A stretch of DNA of 14,616 bases from Baffinella frigidus. Its lineage: Eukaryota; Cryptophyceae; Cryptomonadales; Baffinellaceae. A program made the translations under genes and the position numbers. The stretch lies in assembly GCA_026770585.1 (NCBI GenBank), contig MU646585.1, positions 259,930 through 274,545 on the forward strand, read 5' to 3'. Position 1 is the stretch's first letter. Each line of letters begins with the position of its first letter. This document shows positions 6,781-13,952 of the stretch, in pieces. The notes below the pieces were generated by a model. That model did not search any database, was not told the DNA's origin, and saw only the letters and a program-made list of their open reading frames with translations.

Positions 6781-7652
6781 AACCTGAACCCGAAACCCTA
6801 GACCCTAAACCATAAACCCGAAGCCCTGAACCCTAAACCCTAAAACCTAAACCCTAAACCTTCAGTCCTAAACCCTGAACCCTAAGCCCCAAACCCCACA
6901 CCCCAAGCCCTAAACAAACAAAAAAAACCAAACGCTCTGCAGCCACAGCCCAACCCTCACACCCTACAGGCACGGAAATGCATTCTCGCTCCGGCAGAGC
7001 AGCACCCAACCCCCGACACCCTCAAGCGTTAACCGTCAACCCTGAAACCAGGCTCGGAAATGCACGCGGGGGCAGCGCCGCGTGCCCACACTTCACACCC
7101 TAAGCCCTAAGCCCCAACCCCCCAAATCCTCTGCAGCCACAGCCCAACCCTCACACCCTACAGGCACGGAAATGCTCGCTGCGACAGGGCGGGGGGGACC
7201 GCGTGAACCCTAGACCCTAGACCCTGTACCATAAACCTGAAGCCCTGAACCCTTAACCCTGAGACCTAGACCCTAAACCTTCAGCCCTGAGCCCTGAGCC
7301 CTGCGCCCCAAACCCCACACCCTAAGCCCTAAACAAACAAAAAAAAACCTCTGCAGCCACAGCCCAACCCTCACACCATACACCATGCAGGCACGGAAAT
7401 GCACGCGGGGGCAGCGCCATTCTCGCTGCGACAGGGCGGGGGGAACCGCGTGTTCGGCGTGGGGGGTTCGAGGGAGCGCGCTAGTCGCAAGATGGTAACC
7501 CCGAAACCCGAACTCCCACCTGAACCCTACACAAACAGTAAACAGGAAACCCTCAACCCTTAACCCTAACCTCTAAACAGTGAACTGCAAAACCTATGGT
7601 CCAAACGCATCAAGGCTAAGAGGGTCCGAGCTGAGCCCTAACCCCCCAGGAC
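6781..7652 (-). repeat. Telomere-like filler with three copies of a unit of about 200 bp
   Basis: Degenerate CCCTAAA, CCCTGAA and CCCTAGA tracts alternate with a repeated non-telomeric segment. CTCTGCAGCCACAGCCC followed by AACCCTCACAC and GGCACGGAAATGC occurs at 6935, 7129 and 7349. Two copies are preceded by AAACAAACAAAAAAA. Parts of the unit also occur alone (GGAAATGCACGCGGGGGCAG at about 7057 and 7398). No credible gene. Confidence 0.75.
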
Positions 7653-7836
7653 GCGATGCGGGACGTGACCAGATCTCGTCCGTGAACACGCGTATCTAAC
7701 CGCGGTCGCGTCCGAACAAAAGTGGACATGACAATGTCCGAGATCCTGTCCGTCGACGCGTCCAAAAGGCCGACTTTTCTAAAGTTGACATGCTGGGTTC
7801 GCGGTACAAACCCGTCAACTTTGGCCGCGAAAACAG
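7653..7836 (+). repeat. Duplicated exon 5' segment split by a GTCAACTT palindrome
   Basis: GTGGACATGACAATGTCCGA and on to GTCGACGCG (7722-7760) is repeated as 7837-7878. A third, eroded copy lies at about 7653-7692 (GGGACGTGACCAGATCTCGT). Between the two good copies is 76 bp with AAAGTTGACATGCTGGG...GGTACAAACCCGTCAACTTT. The palindrome is therefore bracketed by a roughly 40-bp direct repeat of host coding-like sequence. Confidence 0.65.
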
Positions 7837-7962
7837 GTGGACGTGACAGACCTGTCCGAGATCTTGTCCGTCGACGCGGTGAAGATGGTCGTGCGGGCGG
7901 AGTCGATGGTCACGATGGAGCAGCTTGTTGCCGCGACTCTTCCTCTCGGCATGCTCCCCAAG
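7837..7962 (+). CDS. Exon-like module A (42 codons) ending in GTAATT donor
   Basis: An acceptor-like AAACAG precedes an open 126-nt exon that starts and ends in phase 0. It reads VDVTDLSEILSVDA, VKMVVRAESMVTMEQLVA, ATLPLGMLPK, then a GTAATT donor at 7963. Codons are G/C-ending and the peptide suggests amphipathic helices. It recurs, shortened, at 8081-8158, 8396-8459 and 8566-8783, so it is an exon amplified in tandem. I do not recognise the protein family. There is no start codon of its own; it is an internal exon or a fragment of a gene whose other exons are outside the window or lost. Confidence 0.55.
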
Positions 7963-8080
7963 GTAATTGTTTTTTTTTTTCATTGTAAAACATTGTAAAC
8001 GGTACCACGAAGCGCGTACAAAACACTTACAATGCGTATACTAGATTATAAAATGCTGTAAAACGGTTGTAGTGTCCGAG
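7963..8080 (+). other. Intron-like segment A
   Basis: It begins GTAATTG, then a T-rich run, then ATTGTAAAACATTGTA, GTACCACGAAGCGC, CACTTACAATGCGTA and TTGTAG (8067-8072) or CCGAG (8080) as acceptor. The same sequence, diverged, follows module B, so exon and intron were duplicated together as a unit of about 200-230 bp. Confidence 0.5.
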
Positions 8081-8158
8081 ATGATCGTGCGGGCGGAAGC
8101 GATGGCCACGATGGAGCAGCTTGTCGCCGCGACTCTTCCTCCCGGCATGCTTCCCAGG
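8081..8158 (+). CDS. Exon-like module B (26 codons, 5'-shortened copy of module A)
   Basis: It reads MIVRAEAMATMEQLVAATLP then PGMLPR and a GTAATT donor at 8159. Relative to module A, TCCGAG is joined directly to ATGATCGTGCGG, an in-frame 24-nt deletion. Phase is kept only if the acceptor is the GAG at 8080; the nearer TAG at 8072 would give an immediate frameshift. The substitutions against module A are mostly conservative or silent, hinting at past selection. Confidence 0.45.
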
Positions 8159-8395
8159 GTAATTGTGCCGCTATTTCATTTTAGTAGACACTTGTAAATC
8201 GTTGTAAAACATTGTATGCAGTACCACGAAGCGCTTAAAACCCACTTACAATGCGTACAACACATTATACAACGCCGTAAAATAGTTGTGTATCCCTCAA
8301 GTGGCCAGTAGGCTCATACGCCCTACCGTAGGGCCCGAGGACCTGCCTAGGACCTCGTGGGGGTCAATTTTGACCGCCTCGCCACTTAAGGGATG
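8159..8395. mobile_element. Intron-like segment B interrupted by a palindromic element (8293-8393)
   Basis: 8159-8290 aligns with intron-like segment A. It is cut by an element with ends TCCCTCAAGTGGCCAG and CGCCACTTAAGGGA, preceded by TA at 8291 (right side TG). The interior has CCCTACCGTAGGG (8322-8334) and AGGACCTGCCTAGGACCT. The same family forms the outer element at 13953-14226. Confidence 0.65.
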
Positions 8396-8459
8396 GTGAC
8401 GAAGATGAGCGTCCGCGCACATTGTCGCCGCGACGTCCCCCCTTGGAATGCTCCCCAAG
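8396..8459 (+). pseudogene. Exon-like module C (internally deleted)
   Basis: GTGACGAAGATGAGCGTCCG matches the VKMVVRA part. After a deletion, TGTCGCCGCGACG matches LVAAT, then CTTGGAATGCTCCCCAAG and a GTAATT donor at 8460. The deletion breaks the frame, so this copy is a relic, though its donor site is intact. Confidence 0.5.
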
Positions 8460-8565
8460 GTAATTCCCTGCTAGCGGGAAGATTTCGCTCAAGTCAACTC
8501 CCGTACAAAACTATCAACTTTTGCGGAGATTTGGGGCGGCAATCTGGCGTATTCAAATCCTCAAG
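8460..8565. other. Intron-like segment C carrying a GTCAACTT module
   Basis: It starts GTAATTCCCTGCTAGCGGGA. At 8491-8525 it holds AAGTCAACTCCCGTACAAAA followed by CTATCAACTTTTGCGGAGA, the central order of the M elements without their arms. It ends CTCAAG before module D. Confidence 0.5.
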
Positions 8566-8783
8566 ATGGCAGCTTGTCGCCGCAACGCTCCACCCCACTC
8601 GAGGCTACCCATGCGAACAGAATAAAAGGGACTTTTAAAGTTTTGTGGGGAAATGATCACGGATAAGGTAACCGACCGACCGCTCAGCGGTCGGTAACGT
8701 GATCATTTCCCCACAAAACTTTTAAAGTCCCTTTTATTCTGTTCGCATGGGTAGCCTCGTGTGGCCTCGGAATGCTCCCAAAG
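8566..8783 (+). pseudogene. Exon-like module D split by a long hairpin element
   Basis: The left part (8566-8594) reads QLVAATL. The right part (8765-8783) reads LGMLPK and ends AAG|ATACTG, so the GTAATT donor is lost. Removing the hairpin (8595-8764) and one copy of CC restores an uninterrupted VAATLHLGMLPK matching modules A and B. The insertion is therefore younger than the duplication. Confidence 0.6.
8595..8764. mobile_element. Long near-perfect hairpin element (CCAC...GTGG ends)
   Basis: Arms of over 65 bp are nearly perfectly complementary, from CCACTCGAGGCTACCC to GGGTAGCCTCGTGTGG. The centre itself contains CGACCGCT/AGCGGTCG. A CC duplication flanks it (8593-8594, 8765-8766). It is 170 bp with no ORF. 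The end tetranucleotides match the element at 9445-9617. Confidence 0.8.
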
Positions 8784-8844
8784 ATACTGAAGCTAGTGCG
8801 GGTAGACTCTCTACGTCCTCGACCAACCGGGTTTTGACCAGTCG

Positions 8845-8943
8845 TGCATTTATGTACGCGAGAGCAGAAAGATGCTCTAGAGAGTCACCTACCCAGAGTC
8901 ATATATCACCGAGTATACAACAGTATACGAAGATAAAAAAAAG
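8845..8943 (+). repeat. Copy of the 2.3-kb repeat, with A-run and flanking GACCAGTCG
   Basis: 8856-8936 is the inverted near-identical copy of 2296-2376. An A8 run (8934-8941) follows, and GACCAGTCG stands on both sides (8836-8844 and 8944-8952), as for a short retroposed RNA. However, weak homology to the 2.3-kb copy continues past the A-run into the right GACCA, which argues against a clean retroposition boundary. Confidence 0.55.
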
Positions 8944-8986
8944 GACCAGTCGACGTTCGAGTTTGACCCCGTCATATTTACATGGC

Positions 8987-9200
8987 TAAACCCTCAACCT
9001 CACACCCCAAACCCTCAACCCTAAACCCCCAACCCTAAGCCCTGGACCCTAAGCCCTACACACTCAACCAGGTTCTGCCGCCGTACAAAGGCGTCACGGT
9101 CGGGGGGGCCGCTATGGAGGTCCTGCCAAACCCCAAACCCCAAACCCCAAACCCTCAACCCTCAACCCTCAACCCTCAACCCTGAATCTCACCCTCCAAT
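8987..9200 (-). repeat. Telomere-like tracts with an embedded coding-like spacer
   Basis: CCCTCAA, CCCCAAA and CCCTAAG units at about 8987-9068 and 9126-9190. The spacer between them (9073-9125) reads VLPPYKGVTVGGAAMEVLP after a CAG. It looks exon-like but is too short to judge. Confidence 0.65.
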
Positions 9201-9248
9201 CCCGAGCGCGCCCTGGGACCGAGGAAGGTATAACGCAAATTAGTTGTT

Positions 9249-9397
9249 AAACGACCCGAAATTAGGGTAGTTTAGCCTACGGGTTGCCTACCGTAGGCCG
9301 AGGGGCTCCTAGGACCTGGTAATAGGAGACCTGCCTCCTACGGTAGGCCTGGTCATAGGTGATCCGTAGGCTAAACTACCCTAATTTCGGGTCGTTT
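9249..9397. mobile_element. Palindromic element with 34-bp perfect terminal arms
   Basis: AAACGACCCGAAATTAGGG at 9249 and its exact complement ending at 9397 give 34-bp perfect ends. The interior has CCTACCGTAGGCC and CCTAGGACCTG motifs shared with 8293-8393. A diverged half-copy lies at about 10070-10139 (GGGGTAGTTCGGCATACGGG ...). Confidence 0.8.
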
Positions 9398-9444
9398 CCC
9401 TATGTAAATACTCTCCGCCGGCAGGGAGTTGGAGTCGATGGCAT

Positions 9445-9617
9445 CCACGCAAGAGTGTAGGGCAGAATGACCCATAGGAGAAATCGTAGAATTCTGCTAT
9501 TTCTTAAGTTCATAAGTGGACATTCTTCCCACAGAAAAAGTCGAAATTCCGGAAAGTTGGTACAAATTCCGTGTGAACTGGCTTGTTTTCCCAGATCAGC
9601 CCTACACTCTTGCGTGG
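9445..9617. mobile_element. Palindromic element with empty site in window (TSD AT)
   Basis: CCACGCAAGAGTGTAGGGC and its complement form the ends, and AT flanks both sides (9443-9444, 9618-9619). The flanks GGAGTCGATGGC and GATTTCGGAAGG are joined directly, slightly diverged, at 10482-10507 (GGAGCCGACGGCATGATTCC), an empty site. The interior has GGAAAGTTGGTACAAATTCC, a weak relative of the GTACAAA module. Confidence 0.85.
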
Positions 9618-9634
9618 ATGATTTCGGAAGGGAA

Positions 9635-9735
9635 GGCTGAATTTCCGTGGAAAAGGCTGAATTTCCGTGGAAAAGGCTGAATTTCCGTGGGAAAAGGTGG
9701 AATTTCCGTGGAAGAGGCTGAATTTCCGTTGAAAT
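9635..9735 (+). repeat. Five tandem 20-bp repeats
   Basis: GGCTGAATTTCCGTGGAAAA repeats from 9635, with one variant unit (GGTGG) and a final CCGTTG. The single-copy form GGCTGAATTCCCGTG is in the later large units (10161 and 10510), so it amplified from inside the larger repeat. Confidence 0.85.
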
Positions 9736-10773
9736 GGGTGCGTCCGTCGCAGGGAGCGCTGGGGGCGTCGTCCGACAAACACCGTGTTTGGTTCCCCGCA
9801 CCCTAAGGGTGCGGGGAACCCCGGGTGCACTCGCAGGGAGGGACGCTCCTCCTTGCCTCCGAAGTCAACGCCATCCGCGCCGATTCCCTACCAGCGGAGA
9901 CCACTGCACTGACACCCTCCTGTTCCTCCCGCGGATCCATAGGGTGCGCTGGGGGCGTCGTCCCACAAACACCCTGCACCGCGCACCCTGAACCCGAACC
10001 CCCACACGATGCACACAACACGCACCCGCTGACGCAGGGGGCGCTGGGGGCCTCACACTCATAGGCTAACGGCCTGAAAATGGGGTAGTTCGGCATACGG
10101 GATTGCCTAGGACCTGCTACCGTAGGCCGAGGGATCCTAGGACATGATTTCGGAAGGAAAGGCTGAATTCCCGTGTGGGTGCGTCCGCCGCAGGGTGCGC
10201 TGGTGGCACGCCGGTGGCACGCCACCGGCGCCGATTCCCTACCAGCGGAGACCGTTGCACTGATACCCTCCTGTTCCTCCCGCGGTCGCAGAGTGCGCTG
10301 GGGGCGTCATCGACGCGTGCCGCTCCGTCACGCTCCTCCTGCCTCAGGGGCTAGAGCTTAGGGTGCATGCGTTCCCTAAACTCTACCTAGACACCTACTC
10401 CGAAACCCTGGATACCAAACACAACTCTGCAAAACTTTCAGGGTGCGCTGGGGGCGTTGAGGGTTCAGGGTTCAGGGAATCGGAGCCGACGGCATGATTC
10501 CGGAAGGAACGGCTGAATTCCCGTGTGGGTGCGTCCGTCGCTGGGAGCGCTGGGGGCACGCCACCGGCTCCGATTCCCTACCAGCGGAGACCGTTGCACT
10601 GATACCCTCCTGTTCCTCCCGCGGATCCACAGGGAGCGCTGGGGGCGTCGTCGCACAAACACGGGCTCTTCCTCGACGCGTGCCGCTCCGTCACGCTCCT
10701 CCTGCCTCAGGGGCTAGAGCTTAGGGAGAGCTTAGGGTGTGTGCGTTCCCGAAACTCTACCTAGACACCTACT

Positions 10774-10880
10774 CCGAAATCCTTGCTAACAAACACGACT
10801 TTGCCGAAATCCTTGCTGACAAACACAACTTTGCCGAAATCCTTGCCAACAAACTGAACATCCTTGCTAACAAACTACAC
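10774..10880 (+). repeat. 30-bp tandem repeats (3.5 copies)
   Basis: CCGAAATCCTTGCTAACAAA units start at 10774, 10804 and 10834, then a partial one. The period is a multiple of three, so one frame reads AEILANKHDF repeats. It sits inside the GC-rich array, and I see no gene structure around it. Confidence 0.8.
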
Positions 10881-11003
10881 CTTTCAGGGCGCGCTGGGGG
10901 CGTCGTCGCACAAACACGGGCTCTTCCTCGACGCGTGCCGCTCCGTCACGCTCCTCCTGGGGGACGGTCGTGTCGAGGAGTGCTTCAGGGTGCGCCCACC
11001 TTC

Positions 11004-11121
11004 CCCAGCATGTCAGCGAGCGCGGTGCGCAGAGTGCGCCCACCGTCCCCAGCATGTCCTTACTAACAAAAAAACAAAAAAACAAAAAAACAAAAAAACA
11101 AACTAATTATCTATCCAATTG

Positions 11122-11168
<47 letters not shown>

Positions 11169-11217
11169 GAATAAATAAATAACTACCCAGCATGTCAGCG
11201 AGCGCGGTGCGCAGAGA
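11004..11217 (+). repeat. Simple-repeat block bracketed by a 31-bp direct repeat
   Basis: CCCAGCATGTCAGCGAGCGC GGTGCGCAGAG occurs at 11004 and again at 11187. Between them are (CAAAAAAA)n at about 11067-11102 and a (CTAA)n run at 11121-11168. Confidence 0.85.
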
Positions 11218-11329
11218 AGTTGCCCGCGAAAAACGGTGGAAAATGGTGCACGGTAGCGGTCCCGGTAGAAAAAAAGGCACGGATACCAATTTTTATTGTG
11301 ATTTCAGCGACCGATCTCTCTGCACACCT
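11208..11329. mobile_element. Decayed palindromic element
   Basis: Ends GGTGCGCAGAGA and TCTCTGCACACC. The left arm GCAGAGAAGTTGCCCGCGAA resembles the left arm of 14017-14188 (GCAGAGAAGTTGGCCACCGAA), so it is probably an old relative. Confidence 0.45.
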
Positions 11330-11392
11330 CTCTGGTAAATACGTCCCCCAGTTAACTAAAAAATGCGTCCCCCGGCAGGATGCGACCCACGC

Positions 11393-11490
11393 CTCGCACC
11401 CCTCCCCGGAATCCCCGCGCGGGTCCACAGGTTGCGAGCCCCCTCGAAACCTGCATCTTTATCTCACGAGCCCCCTCGAAACCTGCATCT
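11393..11490 (+). repeat. Duplicated flank of M3
   Basis: A 32-bp unit CGAGCCCCCTCGAAACCTGC ATCTTTATCTCA occurs at 11435 and 11467. The second copy contains the first 8 bases of M3, so the duplication spans the insertion junction. The upstream segment TCGCACCCCTC...GTTGCGAGCC (11393-11441) recurs at 12327-12375. Confidence 0.75.
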
Positions 11491-11640
11491 TTATCTCAGA
11501 AAACGAGTTCTAAAACTCGGTTTCTTAAGTCAATTCCCCTACGAATTCGTCAACTTGTTCTTTACTCTCCGCATAACTTGACAAATTTGTAGGGGAATTG
11601 ACTTAAGAAAACGAGTTTTAGAACTCGTTTTCTGAAATAA
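11491..11640. mobile_element. M-family palindromic element, copy M3 (150 bp, TSD ATCT)
   Basis: TTATCTCAG...CTGAAATAA ends, flanked by direct ATCT (11487-11490, 11641-11644). Closely similar to M1. It contains CTACGAATTCGTCAACTTG and the loop TTCTTTACTCTCCGCA in the same orientation as M2. Confidence 0.9.
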
Positions 11641-11686
11641 ATCTCTACGCAAGAATCCTGTGTTTGTACGGAGGCGTCCTGCGTTC

Positions 11687-11822
11687 ATCTCCACAAAAAT
11701 ATTGATTAACTTCTTTTGGCGCAACGAAATTTACTACACAAACGCTTTACTATTACTTTTATGAGCGAATCGTGTAGTAATTTTCGTTGCCAAACGCAAT
11801 TAATGAATACTTGTATGGAGAT
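11687..11822. mobile_element. ACTACAC-core element (copy C4)
   Basis: The core at 11720-11791 starts CGCAACGAAATTTACTACAC and ends GTGTAGTAATTTTCGTTGCC. It lies in weaker arms ATCTCCACAAAAATATTGAT / ATTAATGAATACTTGTATGGAGAT. These arms do not match those of other core copies. The right flank TTGTATGGAGATTATAGAG also occurs without the element at about 12135. Confidence 0.7.
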
Positions 11823-12266
11823 TATAGAGTCGTGTCCTCAGTGGTACTGACACGTCCTGCGACGCGTCCACCTTAGTACTGAGACGTCCTGCGGCGTATC
11901 TACAGTCCAACTGCCCTAACACAGGCTACCGTAACACATACTTACCCTCCACACATACTCCTTCGGCCCCCGATTTCCCCCTGCAAGAAAGTATGCCTGA
12001 AGGGTGGACACCATAACGCATACCTACCCTCCACACATACTCAATCAGTCCGGCCCCGACGGGTGTGTGTTAGGGTAGGTCCACTGTACAGTGCGAGCAC
12101 TCGGCGTGGATGGTGCATGGTGCGGTCAAATCTTTGTATGGAGATTATAGAGTCGTGTCATCAGTGGTACTGACGCGTCCTGCGACGCGTCCACCTTAGT
12201 ACTGACACGTCCTGCGGCGTATCTACAGTGCGAGCACTGGGCGTGCATGCTGCGGTCAAATCTTTG
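11811..12266 (+). repeat. Local duplications (98-bp unit twice, 32-bp unit twice)
   Basis: TTGTATGGAGATTATAGAG through TATCTACAGT (11811-11907) recurs at 12135-12229, offset 324. Inside, TACTGACACGTCCTGCG is itself repeated. ACCCTCCACACATACTC occurs at about 11945 and 12026. No credible ORF. Confidence 0.75.
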
Positions 12267-12403
12267 CGCCGAAACGACGCCGGTGACTTTTGGTGGAAAG
12301 TGGTGTGTGGGAGTCTCTCGCACCCCTCGCCGGAATCCCCGCGCGGATCCACAGGTTGTGAGCCTCCCGTGCGGCGGTTGACCGATTTTCTCTTTGCCTG
12401 GTA

Positions 12404-12592
12404 CGTACCCTACACCCTAGAGTCTTGGACAATGAATCTTAGACCCTAGACCCTAGACCCTAGACCCTAGACCCTAGACCCTAGACCCTAGACCCTAGAC
12501 CCTAGACCCTCATCCCTCATCCCTCAACCCTAAACCCTGAACGCTAAACCCTGAACCATACACCCTAAACCCTGAACCCTAAGCCTCCCACC
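12404..12592 (-). repeat. Telomere-like tract with a homogeneous TAGACCC block
   Basis: About ten uninterrupted TAGACCC units (12440-12510) lie within degenerate CCCTGAA/CCCTAAA. The pure variant block suggests recent expansion of one variant unit, like the CACCCGA block at the right end. Confidence 0.9.
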
Positions 12593-12651
12593 CTTTACAC
12601 CGCGAAACGGTGCGGACACAACGCAAAGTTCTAGCTCTGTCCCACTTGGGG

Positions 12652-12776
12652 TGATGGTGAGCCCAAATCCCCATAAATTCGCCCCTCCCCCCAATTTTAC
12701 AGGTAAACTTTGACACACCCCTATAAAAAATTGCCCGTAAAAATTCGGGGGGGGCGAATTGATGGTGATCCCAAAT
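12652..12776. mobile_element. Palindromic element bracketed by 16-bp direct repeats
   Basis: AATTCGCCCCTCCCCCCAAT and its imperfect complement (to 12760) form the palindrome. GATGGTGAGCCCAAAT (12652) and GATGGTGATCCCAAAT (12761) flank it directly. The middle has AAACTTTGACAC, a weak relative of the GTCAACTT motif. Confidence 0.6.
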
Positions 12777-13002
12777 CAACTGGGGAAGAGGCAGAAGTTG
12801 CAAACGTTTTTGTTCCAGACCCGTCAACTTTCCCGCGCGGGATTTTCCGGACGCAGGTTGTGAGCCACCCCCGACGCAGCTGACTGATCCTCCCGTTCCC
12901 TGGTCCTATCCGTGCCCGGTTCCACTCGAGGCGTGCGAGTCCTCTGTTTCAACTGCAGCCCACTGTGTAGCAGGTCCGCACATGTCAGTGAACTATCTTT
13001 CT
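12777..13002. other. Unassigned sequence
   Basis: It contains GACCCGTCAACTTT (about 12818-12831), a lone copy of the recurrent motif, and GGTTGTGAGCC (12857), which also occurs at 12353 and, as GGTTGCGAGCC, at 11430. No gene seen. Confidence 0.35.
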
Positions 13003-13029
13003 CTGTCTGTCTGTCTGTCTGTCTGTCTC

Positions 13030-13063
<34 letters not shown>
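13003..13063 (+). repeat. (CTGT)n and (CT)n microsatellites
   Basis: About six CTGT units to 13028, then about 14 CT units from 13034. Immediately right, GGGCACGCGCCTCCGAATAC is directly repeated (13082 and 13112). Confidence 0.95.
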
Positions 13064-13065
<2 letters not shown>

Positions 13066-13179
13066 GCCCGCATGCCTCTCCGGGCACGCGCCTCCGAATA
13101 CGTCCCCCAGGCGGGCACGCGCCTCCGAATACGGGACGTATTTGAATCAAATGCCCGCCTGTTATCCGGATCATTCCAA

Positions 13180-13595
13180 TCCCTCAGCCCTACACTCCAA
13201 ACTCCAAACCCGAAACCATAACTCTGAACCCTCACCCGACACCCTAACCCTAGACCCCACACCCGAACCCCAGATGGGCACGCGTCTCCGACGCTCTTCT
13301 CGGCGCTCTTCGGATTCTTCAAATTTCTCACCCCTCAACTCCAAACTCCAAAAACCCGCACTCGAAAGCCTTGCCCTCAACGCGAACCCCGAACGCTAGG
13401 AGGGCGGGGGCCACCGACGCTGTTCTCGGCGCTCTCGGGATCGTTCGGCTCGCTCGCGGTTCTGGTCCTCGCGGAGATTGAGGTCAACTCCGAAACCTGA
13501 CACCCGAAACCCGAAACCCGGAATGCGTGCACCGAACCCGAGAGTGCATCCGCTGGACCAGAACCGCTGTTTTCGGCGCTGTCGGGATCGTTCGG
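13180..13595. repeat. Telomere-like tracts alternating with a GC-rich unit
   Basis: CCCGAAA, CCCGACA and CCCTAGA tracts lie at about 13184-13275, 13331-13400 and 13493-13530. A unit with CTSTTCTCGGCGCTCTCGG, GATCGTTCGGCTCGCTCGCG, GTTCTGGTCCTCGCGGAGAT and TGAGGTCAACTCC occupies 13420-13490 and recurs at 13750-13805. Its parts recur near 13290, 13565 and 14290. A plus frame reads GSLAVLVLAEIEVNS and a minus frame reads LREDQNRERAERS; neither is convincing as a gene. Confidence 0.6.
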
Positions 13596-13752
13596 ATCTA
13601 ATCGCGGCGAGTATTTGAGTCAAATACGATCTTGGTAACCAATTTTACTACACACCAGGGTTTACTATTACTTTTATGAACCAATTGTGTAGTAATTTTC
13701 GTTGATAGGTCCTAGAAATCGTATTTGACTCAAATACTCGTCCGGATGAGAT
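13596..13752. mobile_element. Palindromic element with ACTACAC core (copy C5), empty site in window
   Basis: The core at 13634-13706 starts GGTAACCAATTTTACTACAC and ends GTGTAGTAATTTTCGTTGAT. It sits in arms ATCTAATCGCGGCGAGTATT / AATACTCGTCCGGATGAGAT that contain TATTTGAGTCAAATA. The flanks carry a 7-10 bp direct repeat (GATCGTTCGG at 13586 and 13750). The uninterrupted paralogue GGGATCGTTCGGCTCGCTCG is at about 13438. Confidence 0.85.
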
Positions 13753-13952
13753 CGTTCGGCTCGCTCGCGGTTCTGGTCCTCGCGGAGATTGAGGTCAACT
13801 CCGAAACCCGACACCCGAAACTTTGGAGGTTTGGAGTTCGGCTCACGGGGTTCGGTGCACGCATTCCGGGCTTCGGGTTTCGGGAAGAACAGGTTATGGT
13901 CTTCGCGGAGATCGAGGTGCCTCCCTGACACCTCCCCCAAAAGTTACATATA

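Larger units (their letters stand above)
9618..10990 (+). repeat. Large GC-rich tandem array, units about 340-350 bp apart
   Basis: Units share GATTYCGGAAGGRA, CGATTCCCTACCAGCGGAGA (9881, 10232, 10571), CCTCCTGTTCCTCCCGCGG, and GACGCGTGCCGCTCCGTCAC. The motif GGGNGCGCTGGGGGCGTC, often followed by CACAAACAC, occurs about nine times, always in the same orientation. The array contains perfect palindromes at 9790-9820 (GGTTCCCCGCACCCT and complement) and 10209-10230 (CGCCGGTGGC and complement). Several ORFs cross it in different frames with no consistent choice, so I call no gene. Confidence 0.7.

Noticed and set aside
9400-9830. Minus-strand ORFs with FHGNSAFSTEIQPFPRKF repeats
   Set aside because: They come from the 20-bp tandem repeat and an adjacent palindromic element.
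9734-10724. Several overlapping ORFs in the GC-rich array
   Set aside because: High GC and few stops keep many frames open. The frame is not conserved between array units (indels of non-multiples of three), so no protein is under selection here.
9635-10990. CRISPR-like array
   Set aside because: Repeats are tandem or irregularly spaced without unique spacers of constant size, and the window is eukaryotic in character.
12912-13145. ORF rich in SVCLSVCLSLSLSL
   Set aside because: Translation of (CTGT)n and (CT)n microsatellites.
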